64,000 nt of DNA from an uncultured Bacteroidia bacterium (lineage in GTDB: Bacteria; Bacteroidota; Bacteroidia; Bacteroidales; UBA932). Made by a program: the position numbers and the translations under genes. Position 1 is the stretch's first letter, and every line of letters starts with the position of its first letter. Below are positions 1-9,399 of the stretch, piece after piece. The stretch covers positions 62,001 through 126,000 of the forward strand of contig CADAAA010000004.1 in assembly GCA_902785785.1 (NCBI GenBank), written 5' to 3'. Under the pieces are notes generated by a model. That model saw nothing but the letters and a program-made list of their open reading frames with translations, was not told the origin of the DNA and did no database searches.

Positions 1-756
1 TTTCTTGTGATGATGTCCGTCCTGCTCGCCGCTCTGCTCTGCAGCGGCTGCGATGCCAAGGTCAAGGAGTATAAAGTCAAGGTCGTGAAGGAATATCCGC
101 ACGCTACAGATTCGTATACCCAGGGACTGTTCTTCCATAAGGGCGATATGTATGAGAGCACGGGGCAGTACGGCTCATCGACTTTCCGCAAGGTCGACCT
201 CGCTACCGGCAATGCCCTTGAGAAGCTGGATTTCAACCGCAAGTACTTCGTCGAAGGGTCAGTGGTCCTGGGGGACAATCTCTATATCCTAACCTGGGAG
301 AGCAAGGTGGCGTTCGTCTACGATGCCAACACCCTCGAGTACAAGTCCACGTATTCCTATCCCCGCGAGGGCTGGGGACTTACGACCGACGGCAGGCAGC
401 TGATCGCCTCCGACGGCAGTTCGCGGCTGTACTTCCTGGACGGTGAATACAAGCTCCAGCGCAGCGTCAACGTCACGCTTGACGGACGTCCCGTACGCTA
501 TCTCAATGAACTCGAATACATAGACGGTAAGGTCTGGGCTAATGTCTATACCACCGACCTCATCGTTATCATCAATCCTGCCACCGGCGTTGTCGAGGCC
601 ACGGTGGACTGTACCGGCCTCCTTCCTGCCTCCCTCCGCGACAACCGTACCGACGTGCTCAACGGCATCGCCTTCGATCCCGTTTCCCGCAAGACCTATC
701 TCACCGGAAAGTATTGGAAGCGTCTGTACGAGATCGAACTCGTCGAAAAGAAATAG
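1..756 (+). CDS. Glutaminyl-peptide cyclotransferase-like lipoprotein (5' end outside window)
   Basis: Glutamine cyclotransferase family (Glu_cyclase_2), a beta-propeller enzyme that in characterised members cyclises N-terminal glutamine to pyroglutamate. What is visible: a hydrophobic leader ending in a lipobox (LLCSGC) and then propeller-like repeats with motifs such as YTQGLFF, YESTGQYGSS, GWGLTTDG, NELEYIDGKVWANVY and LNGIAFDP, which are characteristic of the family. About 250 residues, a normal length. A GTG and two ATG codons lie at 7-15, but the reading frame is open to base 1 and the residues before them (F-L) still look like leader, so the real start is probably just outside the window. 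Likely anchored in the outer or inner membrane facing the periplasm. The enzymatic activity is family inference. Confidence 0.85.
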   Translation, partial: FLVMMSVLLAALLCSGCDAKVKEYKVKVVKEYPHATDSYTQGLFFHKGDMYESTGQYGSSTFRKVDLATGNALEKLDFNRKYFVEGSVVLGDNLYILTWESKVAFVYDANTLEYKSTYSYPREGWGLTTDGRQLIASDGSSRLYFLDGEYKLQRSVNVTLDGRPVRYLNELEYIDGKVWANVYTTDLIVIINPATGVVEATVDCTGLLPASLRDNRTDVLNGIAFDPVSRKTYLTGKYWKRLYEIELVEKK

Positions 757-781
757 TCGGCATCATCAGTTTCATAAACGA

Positions 782-915
782 ATTAATCCCGCATCACTGC
801 GGGATTAATCGGTTAGTTAGTAGTGTATTTACCTCTGAAAAAGGTTAATTATTGTTGGTTAGATCTCTTTTGCAAGAGTAGAGTGTGTTCCGTTTGTAAC
901 GTTTTAATTCCACTG
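782..915 (-). ncRNA. Candidate leftward small RNA ending in a perfect 12-bp hairpin
   Basis: A consensus Bacteroidetes promoter (916-946, minus strand) points into a stretch with no credible gene. About 100 bases downstream lies a perfect inverted repeat, ATTAATCCCGCA / TGCGGGATTAAT, at 782-793 and 798-809 with a 4-base loop. The transcript would be about 130 nt. Inside it is another small hairpin around CTCTTTTGCAAGAG (870-883). There is no U-run directly after the terminal hairpin, so calling it a terminator is uncertain. The only leftward reading frame is a tail of about 22 codons without a good start. The ends are inferred from the promoter box and the hairpin. The alternative is a long 5' leader to something I cannot see. 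Confidence 0.4.
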
Positions 916-946
916 CAAAGGTAGTGAACTTTTGGGATTCTGCAAA
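916..946 (-). promoter_or_regulatory. Consensus promoter on the minus strand, TTTG-N19-TACCTTTG
   Basis: Read on the minus strand, TTTG (943-946) is followed after exactly 19 bases by TACCTTTG (916-923), a full match to the Bacteroidetes -33/-7 consensus. It faces away from the heparinase-like gene and towards 782-915. Confidence 0.6.
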
Positions 947-976
947 TTTTTTGAAGAAAAAAAGTGCCTTTCTCGC

Positions 977-984
977 TATCTTTG
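977..984 (+). promoter_or_regulatory. -7 box TATCTTTG before the heparinase-like gene
   Basis: TATCTTTG matches TAnnTTTG and ends 23 bases before the chosen ATG at 1008. There is no well-spaced TTTG -33 box. Confidence 0.5.
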
Positions 985-1007
985 TGCAGGCCACCGTTTT
1001 TCCTTCC

Positions 1008-2864
1008 ATGAGAAGACTTTTCCTGCTGATACTGCTGTCATGCTCGGCCGCTGCCGCAGCGGCGGAGATTGCCCCCGGCGCGCATCCGCGCCTGCTGATG
1101 CGGGCGGGGGAGGAGCCCGCCGTAGCCGCTTCCGGCCCTATCTTCCAGGCGGACAGCATCATAAGGGATTACAGTGATGTTGTCCTGACCGTCGCTCCGG
1201 TAGGACGCAACATGGACGGGAACCGTCTCCTTCAGACTTCACGCGAAGTGCTGAAGCGTGTGTTCTGGCTCTCTTGGACATACCGGATGCACGGAGGGGA
1301 GGCATACGCCAGGCGTGCGGTTGAAGAGATGCTTGCAGTAAGCGCCTTCCCGGACTGGAATTCTTCGCATTTCCTGGACGATGCAGAGATGACCATGGCT
1401 TTGGCCATAGGTTATGACTGGCTGTATCCCTGCATGACTGGGGATGAACGTTCCGTCATTTCCTCGGCTATAGTGGAGAAAGGCTTGAAGGCAGCGTTGA
1501 ACGATGCCGATGCATGGTTCTACAGGATAGGGAACAATTGGAATTCCGTATGCAATGCTGCTATGGTCTTCGGAGCCCTGGCCGTGTGGGAGAACGATCC
1601 GGATTTCTGCAGTACCATGGTGGATAAGTCCCTGGAATCCAATAAACTCGCTTATGAGGCTTATGCCGGAGGAGCTTATCCTGAAGGATATAATTATTGG
1701 GGCTACGGCACGTCGTTCCAGATCATGCTTGAGCTTGTCCTGGAGGATGTTTTCCCTGAGCGTGAAATTCATCCTGAGGGTTATGGGGACTTCCTCGCAT
1801 CGGCCGACTTCATCCGTTTCACGAGTACTCCCGCAGGCAATTGTTTCAGCTATTCGGACTGCGGCCGCCGCGCTGTATGGCATTATATGCAGCCTTGGAT
1901 GGCCGGCCGCCGTAACGATCCGTCACTCCTTTATGAGGAGAACAGGATATTTGGTGTGACTGGTTTCGACCGTCTGTGCGAAGAGAGGCTGCTTCCGATG
2001 TATATCCTTTGTGCCCGCCGTTCGAGCGTTCAGTCCGATGCGGCCGTGTGTCCGCAGGACAGTTATTTCCTGGGCGGGGGCACTACGCCGGTATTCGTGT
2101 ATCGGAGCGGATGGACATCCCGTGATGACGACTACCTTGGTGTCAAGGGGGGCAAGTCCATGTCGAGCCATTCGCACTGTGACCAGGGGTCGTTCTATTT
2201 CGAGTCGGACGGGGTAGCGTGGGCTACGGACCTGGGCATGCAGGACTACGGGTCCCTGGAGAACGCCGGCGTGGACCTGTGGGACATCATATGGGACGGA
2301 GAACGCTGGCAGATCTTCCGTACGGGGCCGTTTTCGCATAACATCCTGACAGTCAACGGGCATGTCCCCAGGGTTGACCGGCAGACAGGCTTCAGCCGGG
2401 TGCGGATGCCCGACAGTCCTTCGCGCGCTGACCGCATAGGAGCAGACCTCGACCTGACCGCCCTTTACAAGGAGGACCTGGACTCGTGCAGCCGTTCCGT
2501 CTATCTTAAGGACGGCGAGTTGCATGTCATCGATGCCATACAGGCAGGAGACACGGTTTGTCACGTCCGTTGGGCAATGTGCTCGGAGTCAGAGGCTTCA
2601 CTGCATACTGGAGGCATCCTGTTAAGCTCGGGAGAGCACGTTCGTATGCTCTCGGCTGAAGTGTCCGACGCAGGAGAGCGCTGCCCGGAACCCCGGGCGG
2701 GTATATGGCCGACGACTTATGGGTCGGATAAGGATGTAGAGGGTATGGAGCATCTCCATCCAACGGATGCGCCGAATCCGGGGACTTCAATGGTCGGATA
2801 CACTTTCACGCTGGAGCCGCACCAGAGTGCGGTCCTTCATGTAACACTTCGGAAAATCAGATAG
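1008..2864 (+). CDS. Heparinase II/III-like polysaccharide lyase, secreted
   Basis: 618 residues. A signal peptide (residues about 1-20, Ala-rich end) is followed by the HPRLLM motif that often begins heparinase II/III-like enzymes, an alpha-helical toroid region, and a C-terminal beta-sandwich. The C-terminal part carries GGKSMSSHSHCDQGSF (His388 and His390) and HNILTVNGHVP, typical of the heparinase II/III C-terminal domain that cleaves uronic-acid polysaccharides by beta-elimination. The frame is open upstream to 924, but the ATG at 1008 starts the signal peptide and sits just after a -7 box. Its stop directly abuts the stop of convergent trmD, with no terminator between. The substrate cannot be told from sequence. 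Confidence 0.75.
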   Translation: MRRLFLLILLSCSAAAAAAEIAPGAHPRLLMRAGEEPAVAASGPIFQADSIIRDYSDVVLTVAPVGRNMDGNRLLQTSREVLKRVFWLSWTYRMHGGEAYARRAVEEMLAVSAFPDWNSSHFLDDAEMTMALAIGYDWLYPCMTGDERSVISSAIVEKGLKAALNDADAWFYRIGNNWNSVCNAAMVFGALAVWENDPDFCSTMVDKSLESNKLAYEAYAGGAYPEGYNYWGYGTSFQIMLELVLEDVFPEREIHPEGYGDFLASADFIRFTSTPAGNCFSYSDCGRRAVWHYMQPWMAGRRNDPSLLYEENRIFGVTGFDRLCEERLLPMYILCARRSSVQSDAAVCPQDSYFLGGGTTPVFVYRSGWTSRDDDYLGVKGGKSMSSHSHCDQGSFYFESDGVAWATDLGMQDYGSLENAGVDLWDIIWDGERWQIFRTGPFSHNILTVNGHVPRVDRQTGFSRVRMPDSPSRADRIGADLDLTALYKEDLDSCSRSVYLKDGELHVIDAIQAGDTVCHVRWAMCSESEASLHTGGILLSSGEHVRMLSAEVSDAGERCPEPRAGIWPTTYGSDKDVEGMEHLHPTDAPNPGTSMVGYTFTLEPHQSAVLHVTLRKIR

Positions 2865-3542
2865 TTATTTCTCGAGGAGGCCGGGCCTGAGGGCTTTGGT
2901 ACGGGCGAGCGCCTGCTCGTCCTGCCATTCCCTTATGAGCTTGGGATTGCCGCTGAGGAGCACGTCCGGAACCTTCCATCCATTGAATTCCGCGGGGCGG
3001 GTATAGACGGGAGGGGAGAGCAGCCCGTCCTGGAAGGAGTCGCTCAGTGCAGAGGTCTCGTCCGTGAGGGCGCCGGGAATGAGCCGGATGATGCTGTCGG
3101 CGAGGAGCGCGGCGGGAATCTCACCGCCGCTGACCACGTAGTCGCCGACGGAGATCTCCCTGGTGATGAGGTGTTCGCGTATGCGGTGGTCCACGCCCTT
3201 GTAGTGCCCGCACAGTATTATGATGTTCTCCTTGAGTGACAGGTCGTTGGCGATGCCCTGGTCGAGGATGTCCCCGTCGGGGGACATGTAGATGACCTCG
3301 TCGTAATGGCGTTCCGCCTTGAGCTCCTCTATCATCCTGTAGACCGGCTCAACCATCATCACCATGCCGGCGTCGCCGCCGTAGCTGTAGTCGTCGACGT
3401 TTTTCCTGGGGCCGATGCCGTATTTGCGCAGGTGGTGGACATGGATCTCTACCAGGCCTTTTTTAACGGCCCTTCCGACTATGGAGTGGCTCAGAGGGCT
3501 TTCGAGCAGTTCGGGTACGACGGTCAGGATATCGATTCTCAT
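2865..3542 (-). CDS. trmD: tRNA (guanine-N1)-methyltransferase TrmD
   Basis: TrmD methylates G37 next to the anticodon of certain tRNAs, using SAM bound in a deep trefoil knot, and acts in the cytoplasm. The product is 225 residues, the usual length, and starts [20 protein letters not shown]. The knot region has [23 protein letters not shown], with the GGE signature. The frame stays open upstream for a further 159 codons of low-complexity Ala/Ser sequence, but that is antisense to the Ala/Glu-rich start of the neighbouring DUF349 gene and is not real coding sequence. It is divergent from the DUF349-yidC operon and convergent with the heparinase-like gene. Confidence 0.95.
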   Translation of the reverse strand: MRIDILTVVPELLESPLSHSIVGRAVKKGLVEIHVHHLRKYGIGPRKNVDDYSYGGDAGMVMMVEPVYRMIEELKAERHYDEVIYMSPDGDILDQGIANDLSLKENIIILCGHYKGVDHRIREHLITREISVGDYVVSGGEIPAALLADSIIRLIPGALTDETSALSDSFQDGLLSPPVYTRPAEFNGWKVPDVLLSGNPKLIREWQDEQALARTKALRPGLLEK

Positions 3543-3574
3543 ATTCGGTCCGACAAATTGAAAGATTAGTTCTG

Positions 3575-3582
3575 CAAAAATA
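3575..3582 (-). promoter_or_regulatory. Putative -7 box for trmD (TATTTTTG on the minus strand)
   Basis: CAAAAATA on the plus strand is TATTTTTG on the minus strand, 32 bases before the trmD start. It lies back to back with the DUF349 promoter at 3605-3612. Confidence 0.35.
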
Positions 3583-3604
3583 GCTTTTTTATCCAATAAA
3601 TTGG

Positions 3605-3612
3605 TATATTTG
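3605..3612 (+). promoter_or_regulatory. -7 box TATATTTG for the DUF349-yidC-yggS operon
   Basis: An exact TAnnTTTG match 39 bases before the ATG at 3652. No clear -33 TTTG at the usual distance. Confidence 0.5.
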
Positions 3613-3651
3613 CGTTCTACAACCTTATTATTTACTGATACTCTATTCATT

Positions 3652-5628
3652 ATGAGCGAAATTATCCTTCCTGAAGAGAACCTTTCTTCAGATGTACTTG
3701 AAAACAAGGACGCCGTCGTCGCCGAGCCTGTCAATGTCGAAGCTGAAACCGTAGCCGAAGCCCCTGCCGTGGAGCCCGTGGCTGAGTCTGCAGAGGCCCC
3801 TGCCGCCGAGACTCCGGTCGAGGCCCCCTCTGCCGGGGAGCCTGCATCCGAGGCCGCCGCGGAAGAGCCTGCCGCCGCAGAGCCGGAGGCCGCCGCTGCG
3901 CCTGCTGCAGAGCCCGTCAACTTCGCCGAGAAGACCCTCGCCGAGCTTTCCGAGCTGTTCGAGAAGCTGGGCACCGGACTCGAGCGCGTCAAGCGGTCTA
4001 AAGAAGCCGAAGCCATCAAATCCGCATTCTACAAGCGCCTCTCCAAGGAGAAAGCCGATGCCGGACTGGGCACCGTGGAAGAGCCTGCCTCCGACGCTCC
4101 CGTCGAGGAAGCCGCTCCCGCCGAGAGCGACGATACCGTGAAGAACAATCCCTTCGAGGTCATCGAGGCCGGTTTCAAGTCCTTGTATAACGATTACAAG
4201 AAAGAACGCGCCGAGTTCAACCGCCAGCTTGAGAAGGAACGCGAGGACAATCTCACGGCCAAGCAGGGTGTCATCGAGGAGCTCAAGACCCTCGTCGAGA
4301 AGCAGGAGGACGTAGGTTCCTCATTCCCCGCCTTCCGCGACATCCAGAACCGCTGGAGGGCTATCGGCCCCGTTCCCGCACAGAACTACAGGGATATCAA
4401 CGATACATACCAGTACTATGTCGAGAAGTTCTACGACATGGTCAAGATCAACCGTGACCTCCGCGACCTCGATTTCAAGAAGAACCTCGAGGCCAAGGAA
4501 GCTTTCTGCGAGGCTGCGGAGAAGCTCTCCGAGAACGAGAACGTAGTGGAGGCATTCCGCGAGCTCCAGAAGCTCCACGAGCAGTGGAAGGAGTTCGGCC
4601 CCGTGGCCAAGGAGTACCGCGACTCCATCTGGGAGCGCTTCAAGGCCGCCACGGCCGTGATCAATAAGCGCTACCAGGGTTATTTCGAGGACCAGAAGTC
4701 CAAGCAGGCCGACAACCTCGCCGCCAAGACCAAGCTCTGTGAGCTCGTCGAGGAGATCGCAGAGAAGGATGTCAACTCTTCCAACGAGTGGAATTCCCTC
4801 TCCAAGGAGATCGAGGACATCCAGAAGCAGTGGCGCGGCATCGGTTTCGCCTCCAAGAAGGAGAATCAGAAGATCTACGACCGCTTCCGCGCGGCATGCG
4901 ACAAATTCTTCGAGAAGAAGCGCGTGTTCTATACCCAATACAAGGACAACATGAACGAGAACCTCGAAAAGAAGATGTCTCTCATCGAGCAGGCCGAGGC
5001 TCTCAAGTCCAGCACCGAGTGGAAGAAAGCCACCGACCAGTTCATCAACCTCCAGAAGCAGTGGAAGGAGATCGGCGCCGTTCCCCGCAAGAAGAGCGAG
5101 CAGCTCTGGAAGCGCTTCCGCGCCGCCTGTGACGAGTTCTTCGAGAACCGCGACAAGCAGTCCAAGCCCGAGAATGACTTCTACGGCAACCTCAAGGCCA
5201 AACGCAAGCTCATCGAAGAGATCGAGGCCTATGTCCCCGGGACCGATGATGAGGCAGCCATGCAGGACTTTACCGCCAAGTGGCAGGAGATCGGCTTCGT
5301 CCCGTTCAAGGAGAAGGATGCCGTCAACCAGGCTTACCGTGAGGCCATGCAGGCCAAGTTCCCCGGCTTCGGCACCCGTCCCCAGAGGGGCGGCTCCGGC
5401 CGCGGTCCCGCTAAGCCGCGCAGCGAGAAGGATATCCTCATCCAGCGTTACAACACCCTCCAGTCGGAGATCGATACATACGAGAACAACATCGGTTTCT
5501 TCGCCATGTCCAAGAACGCCGAGTCTCTGATCAAGCAGATGCAGAAGAGGATTGAGGATGCCAAGGAAGAGCTCAAGGGGCTCGAAGCCAAGATCAGACA
5601 GGCGGAGGAGACGGCAGCGGAGGAGTAG
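3652..5628 (+). CDS. DUF349 repeat protein
   Basis: 658 residues. Residues about 10-105 are a low-complexity Ala/Glu/Pro/Val tract. The rest is a charged, coiled-coil-rich array of DUF349 repeats. Five repeat cores are visible as W-(R/K/Q)-x-(I/F)-G motifs: [36 protein letters not shown] and [10 protein letters not shown] final basic coiled coil (about residues 600-658) closes the protein. DUF349 proteins are abundant cytoplasmic proteins of unknown biochemical role in Bacteroidetes. The ATG at 3652 is chosen because it follows the promoter and begins the conserved MSEI start. One base separates it from yidC, so co-transcription is likely. Confidence 0.85.
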   Translation: MSEIILPEENLSSDVLENKDAVVAEPVNVEAETVAEAPAVEPVAESAEAPAAETPVEAPSAGEPASEAAAEEPAAAEPEAAAAPAAEPVNFAEKTLAELSELFEKLGTGLERVKRSKEAEAIKSAFYKRLSKEKADAGLGTVEEPASDAPVEEAAPAESDDTVKNNPFEVIEAGFKSLYNDYKKERAEFNRQLEKEREDNLTAKQGVIEELKTLVEKQEDVGSSFPAFRDIQNRWRAIGPVPAQNYRDINDTYQYYVEKFYDMVKINRDLRDLDFKKNLEAKEAFCEAAEKLSENENVVEAFRELQKLHEQWKEFGPVAKEYRDSIWERFKAATAVINKRYQGYFEDQKSKQADNLAAKTKLCELVEEIAEKDVNSSNEWNSLSKEIEDIQKQWRGIGFASKKENQKIYDRFRAACDKFFEKKRVFYTQYKDNMNENLEKKMSLIEQAEALKSSTEWKKATDQFINLQKQWKEIGAVPRKKSEQLWKRFRAACDEFFENRDKQSKPENDFYGNLKAKRKLIEEIEAYVPGTDDEAAMQDFTAKWQEIGFVPFKEKDAVNQAYREAMQAKFPGFGTRPQRGGSGRGPAKPRSEKDILIQRYNTLQSEIDTYENNIGFFAMSKNAESLIKQMQKRIEDAKEELKGLEAKIRQAEETAAEE

Positions 5629-5629
5629 T

Positions 5630-7495
5630 ATGGACAAGAATTCATTCATCGGCCTCGTCCTGATAGGACTGATCCTTTTCGGATTCACCTGGTACCAGTC
5701 CAGGCAGTACAACAAACAGATGGAGATCCAGGCACAGCTGGATTCCGTGGCCAGGGTGGAGGCGCTGCAGCGCGCCGCCCTGGACTCTGCTGCAGCCCTG
5801 ACCGCCTTGCCGGACAGCGTAGCGGCTGAGGGACAGGCTCCCCAGGCCTCCATCTACAAGGACTCCCTGCTTGAACTGTCCCATAACGCTGCCGCCGAGT
5901 ATCTTACCCTCGAGAACGGCAAGATTGCCGTGACCTTCACGACCCAGGGCGCGCAGCCTTATTCAGTGCTCATCAAGGAGTACAAGACTTATGGGCAGGA
6001 TGACCTCTATCTCATCAAGCCTGGCGCAGGCAACTATTCTTTCCGGGTTTATGCCGGAGAGTATATCAACACTTCGGACTTCGTTTTCTCGGTCGTCGAG
6101 AAGACCAATTCCTCGGTAGTGATGCGCCTTCCTTTCGCACAGGGAGGATACATCGAGCAGAAGTATGAGCTCCGCGAGGATTCCTATTCGGTCGATAACC
6201 TTCTGTCGTTTGTCGGCATGCAGGGCGTCATCCCACGCAACGTCTCTTCCTTTGACCTTGATTTCTCGGTGACCGTTCCCCGCATGGAGAAGGGCTACCG
6301 CAACGAGTCGCAGTATTCCAAGATCGACTATTATTTCGAAGGCGACAAGAAGCCCGAGGAGGTCGGCCGCGGCCGCAACGGCAGCCGCCGGATCGACTCC
6401 AAGTTGTCATGGTTCGCTTTCCAGCAGCAGTTCTTCTCCGCCATTCTCCGCGCTCCGGAACAGTTCGCATCCGGCCAGCTCTCGGTCAACTTCATCCCCG
6501 AGGGCGATGAAAGTCATGACCTCATGGCCTGTGCCGCCGACATGCGCTGCGAGTTCCAGCCCGGTTCCGAGGTCTCGGTTCCGTTCGAGTTCTACTTCGG
6601 TCCGAACCATTTCCAGACCCTCAAGTCCTACGATCTGAAGTATGAGAAGATCATCCCTCTGGGAGGCTGGCTTGTCGGTTGGTTCACCCGCTTCGTGATC
6701 ATCCCTCTCTTCAACTTCCTCCACCGCTACATCGGCAACTTCGGTATCATCATCCTCCTGATGACCATCATCATCAAGATCGCTGTCATGCCTCTGACCA
6801 ACAAGTCGTACATGTCGTCCGCCAAGATGTCGGCACTCAAGCCCGAGATGGAGAAGCTGAACGAGAAATACCCCAAGCAGGAGGACGCCATGAAGAAGCA
6901 GCAGGCGACGATGGAGCTGTACAAGAAAGCCGGCATCAGTCCGGCGGGAGGCTGTCTCCCGACCCTTCTGACCTTCCCTATACTCTGGGCCATGTTCCGA
7001 TTCTTCCCGGCATCCATCGAGCTGCGTCAGCAGCCTTTCCTGTGGTGTCAGGACCTGTCGGCATACGACTCCATAGTAGATTACGGCACCAAGATCCCCA
7101 TCCTGGGAGACCACTTGTCACTTTTCGCCCTGCTTATGGCCGTGACCATGTGGCTCTATTCCAAGATGACCATAGGCAACCAGCCCGCGGGAAATGATCC
7201 GAACGCCCAGAGCATGCGTTTCATGAGCCTGTGGATGATGCCGATCATGATGTTCTTCATCTGTAACAACCTCTCCGCGGCTCTCAGTTACTACTACCTG
7301 CTCAGCAACCTCTTCATGATGCTGCAGAACTGGATCCTCCGCAAGTTCTTCGTCAAACCTGAGGAGATTCGTGCCAAGATCAAGGCTGCCGAGAACAAGC
7401 CGGCTCCGAAGAGCAAGTGGCAGCAGCGCCTCGAGGAGGCCCAGCGCATCCAGCAGGCCCAGCTCAAGGAGCAGCAGAAGAAACAGCGCAGATAA
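5630..7495 (+). CDS. yidC: Membrane protein insertase YidC
   Basis: 621 residues. YidC inserts and folds inner-membrane proteins, alone or with SecYEG. Visible: an N-terminal membrane anchor (residues about 5-22), a coiled-coil/linker, a periplasmic beta-super-sandwich domain (about 75-340), then the conserved five-helix Oxa1 core with FTRFVIIPLFNFLHRYIGNFGI, the cytoplasmic hairpin rich in Lys/Met (SSAKMSALKPEMEKLNEKYPKQ, broken here only in my reading into segments), and a C-terminal lysine/glutamine-rich tail. The start is the ATG one base after the DUF349 stop. An in-frame extension upstream is simply overlap with the DUF349 gene. The yggS-like start overlaps the last base of its stop codon. 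Confidence 0.97.
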   Translation: MDKNSFIGLVLIGLILFGFTWYQSRQYNKQMEIQAQLDSVARVEALQRAALDSAAALTALPDSVAAEGQAPQASIYKDSLLELSHNAAAEYLTLENGKIAVTFTTQGAQPYSVLIKEYKTYGQDDLYLIKPGAGNYSFRVYAGEYINTSDFVFSVVEKTNSSVVMRLPFAQGGYIEQKYELREDSYSVDNLLSFVGMQGVIPRNVSSFDLDFSVTVPRMEKGYRNESQYSKIDYYFEGDKKPEEVGRGRNGSRRIDSKLSWFAFQQQFFSAILRAPEQFASGQLSVNFIPEGDESHDLMACAADMRCEFQPGSEVSVPFEFYFGPNHFQTLKSYDLKYEKIIPLGGWLVGWFTRFVIIPLFNFLHRYIGNFGIIILLMTIIIKIAVMPLTNKSYMSSAKMSALKPEMEKLNEKYPKQEDAMKKQQATMELYKKAGISPAGGCLPTLLTFPILWAMFRFFPASIELRQQPFLWCQDLSAYDSIVDYGTKIPILGDHLSLFALLMAVTMWLYSKMTIGNQPAGNDPNAQSMRFMSLWMMPIMMFFICNNLSAALSYYYLLSNLFMMLQNWILRKFFVKPEEIRAKIKAAENKPAPKSKWQQRLEEAQRIQQAQLKEQQKKQRR

Positions 7496-8232
7496 TGATA
7501 GAAGACAATCTCAATCGAATCAAATCGGAACTGCCATCAGGGGTCAAACTGGTGGCAGTTTCCAAATTCCATCCCTTGGAGGCCATCCTGGAGGCATATC
7601 AGGCCGGTCAGACCGTCTTCGGCGAGAACCGCCCGCAGGAACTCTTTGCGAAGGCACAGGCGTTCGAGCAGTGGTTGCGCGGTCGCAAAAGCGACGTCCG
7701 CGCCATCCCCCTTGAGGGGGCGCAGGGGGTGAGGACAAAAGACGAGTTCGACGCAGTCGAGTGGCATTTCCTTGGGCATCTTCAAACGAATAAGTTGAAG
7801 ATGGTCCTGCCGTACGCGACGCTCGTACAGTCGGTGGATTCGGTCCATCTGCTGGAGGCCATCGACAACTGGGGCTCCGCCAATGACAAGGTCATAAGCG
7901 TGCTGCTCGAACTCCATATCGGCGCGGAGGAGACCAAGCAGGGTTTCCACGAGGAGGAGATCCTTGACATCCTTTTCCATGCCGGGGATTATAAGTTTAT
8001 CCGTTTCTGCGGCCTTATGGGCATGGCATCCCACACTGACGACCAGGAGGTCATCAATGCCGATTTCGAGCGCATAGATACCTTCATGGCGTATCTCGTC
8101 GACCTTTTCCCCGAACTCAAGGATTTCAACCAATTGTCCATAGGAATGTCCGATGACTGGCGTATCGCCGTACAGCACGGCTCTACGATGGTCCGGATCG
8201 GCACCGCCATTTTCGGTGCGAGGGAATACTAA
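7495..8232 (+). CDS. YggS/PLPBP-type pyridoxal-phosphate homeostasis protein
   Basis: 245 residues. This family has an alanine-racemase-like TIM barrel that binds PLP and helps control vitamin B6 homeostasis. Seen: LVAVSKFHP with the PLP lysine, FGENRPQEL, EWHFLGHLQTNK, CGLMGMAS, and LSIGMSDDWRIAVQHGSTMVRIGTAIFGARE, all hallmark motifs. Oddity: between the FGENRPQELFAKAQAF helix and the EWHF strand there are roughly 25 extra residues (nt about 7663-7749) compared with family members I know. That DNA holds two perfect hairpins (see the repeat entry). ATG 7495-7497 overlaps the yidC stop by one base, so it is the third gene of that operon. Confidence 0.92.
   Translation: MIEDNLNRIKSELPSGVKLVAVSKFHPLEAILEAYQAGQTVFGENRPQELFAKAQAFEQWLRGRKSDVRAIPLEGAQGVRTKDEFDAVEWHFLGHLQTNKLKMVLPYATLVQSVDSVHLLEAIDNWGSANDKVISVLLELHIGAEETKQGFHEEEILDILFHAGDYKFIRFCGLMGMASHTDDQEVINADFERIDTFMAYLVDLFPELKDFNQLSIGMSDDWRIAVQHGSTMVRIGTAIFGAREY
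7663..7749. repeat. In-frame palindromic insertion inside the yggS-like gene
   Basis: The extra coding segment contains GTCGC-AAAA-GCGAC (7682-7695) and CCCCCT-TG-AGGGGG (7707-7720), both perfect hairpins, followed by GCGCAGGGGGTGAGG. The segment keeps the reading frame. This looks like a small repetitive palindromic element, similar in kind to REP or Rickettsia palindromic elements, but a genome-wide search is needed to show that it is repeated. Confidence 0.45.
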
Positions 8233-8263
8233 AAAAAGCGGCTGCTTTCGCAGTCGCTTTTTT
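8231..8263. terminator. Bidirectional terminator between yggS-like gene and gapA
   Basis: A-run, stem GCGGCTGC / GCAGTCGC (one wobble pair), loop TTTC, then a T-run. It can serve both convergent genes and overlaps the yggS-like stop codon. Confidence 0.85.
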
Positions 8264-8277
8264 GTATGGAAGTGTAA

Positions 8278-9300
<1,023 letters not shown>

Positions 9301-9341
9301 TTAAACGTATATTCTGATTTATACCTACTTCCAAATCCATG

Positions 9342-9349
9342 CAAATTTA
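9342..9349 (-). promoter_or_regulatory. Putative -7 box for gapA (TAAATTTG on the minus strand)
   Basis: CAAATTTA on the plus strand, giving an untranslated leader of roughly 60 bases before the gapA start. No good -33 box. Confidence 0.35.
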
Positions 9350-9371
9350 ACAAATTTTCGATGAATTTCCA

Positions 9372-9379
9372 TATCTTTG
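9372..9379 (+). promoter_or_regulatory. -7 box TATCTTTG for the surE-lpxB operon
   Basis: An exact TAnnTTTG match ending 20 bases before the surE ATG at 9400. It lies back to back with the gapA promoter. Confidence 0.5.
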
Positions 9380-9399
9380 TAGTATAAATCGATTTGTGG

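Noticed and set aside
3543-4019. N-terminal extension of TrmD
   Set aside because: The extra residues are antisense to the DUF349 coding region and are not found in TrmD; the ATG at 3540-3542 gives the family length.
4321-5853. Long open frame antisense to DUF349 and the start of yidC
   Set aside because: Leucine-rich translation is the reverse of the Glu/Lys-rich DUF349 repeats; no independent support.
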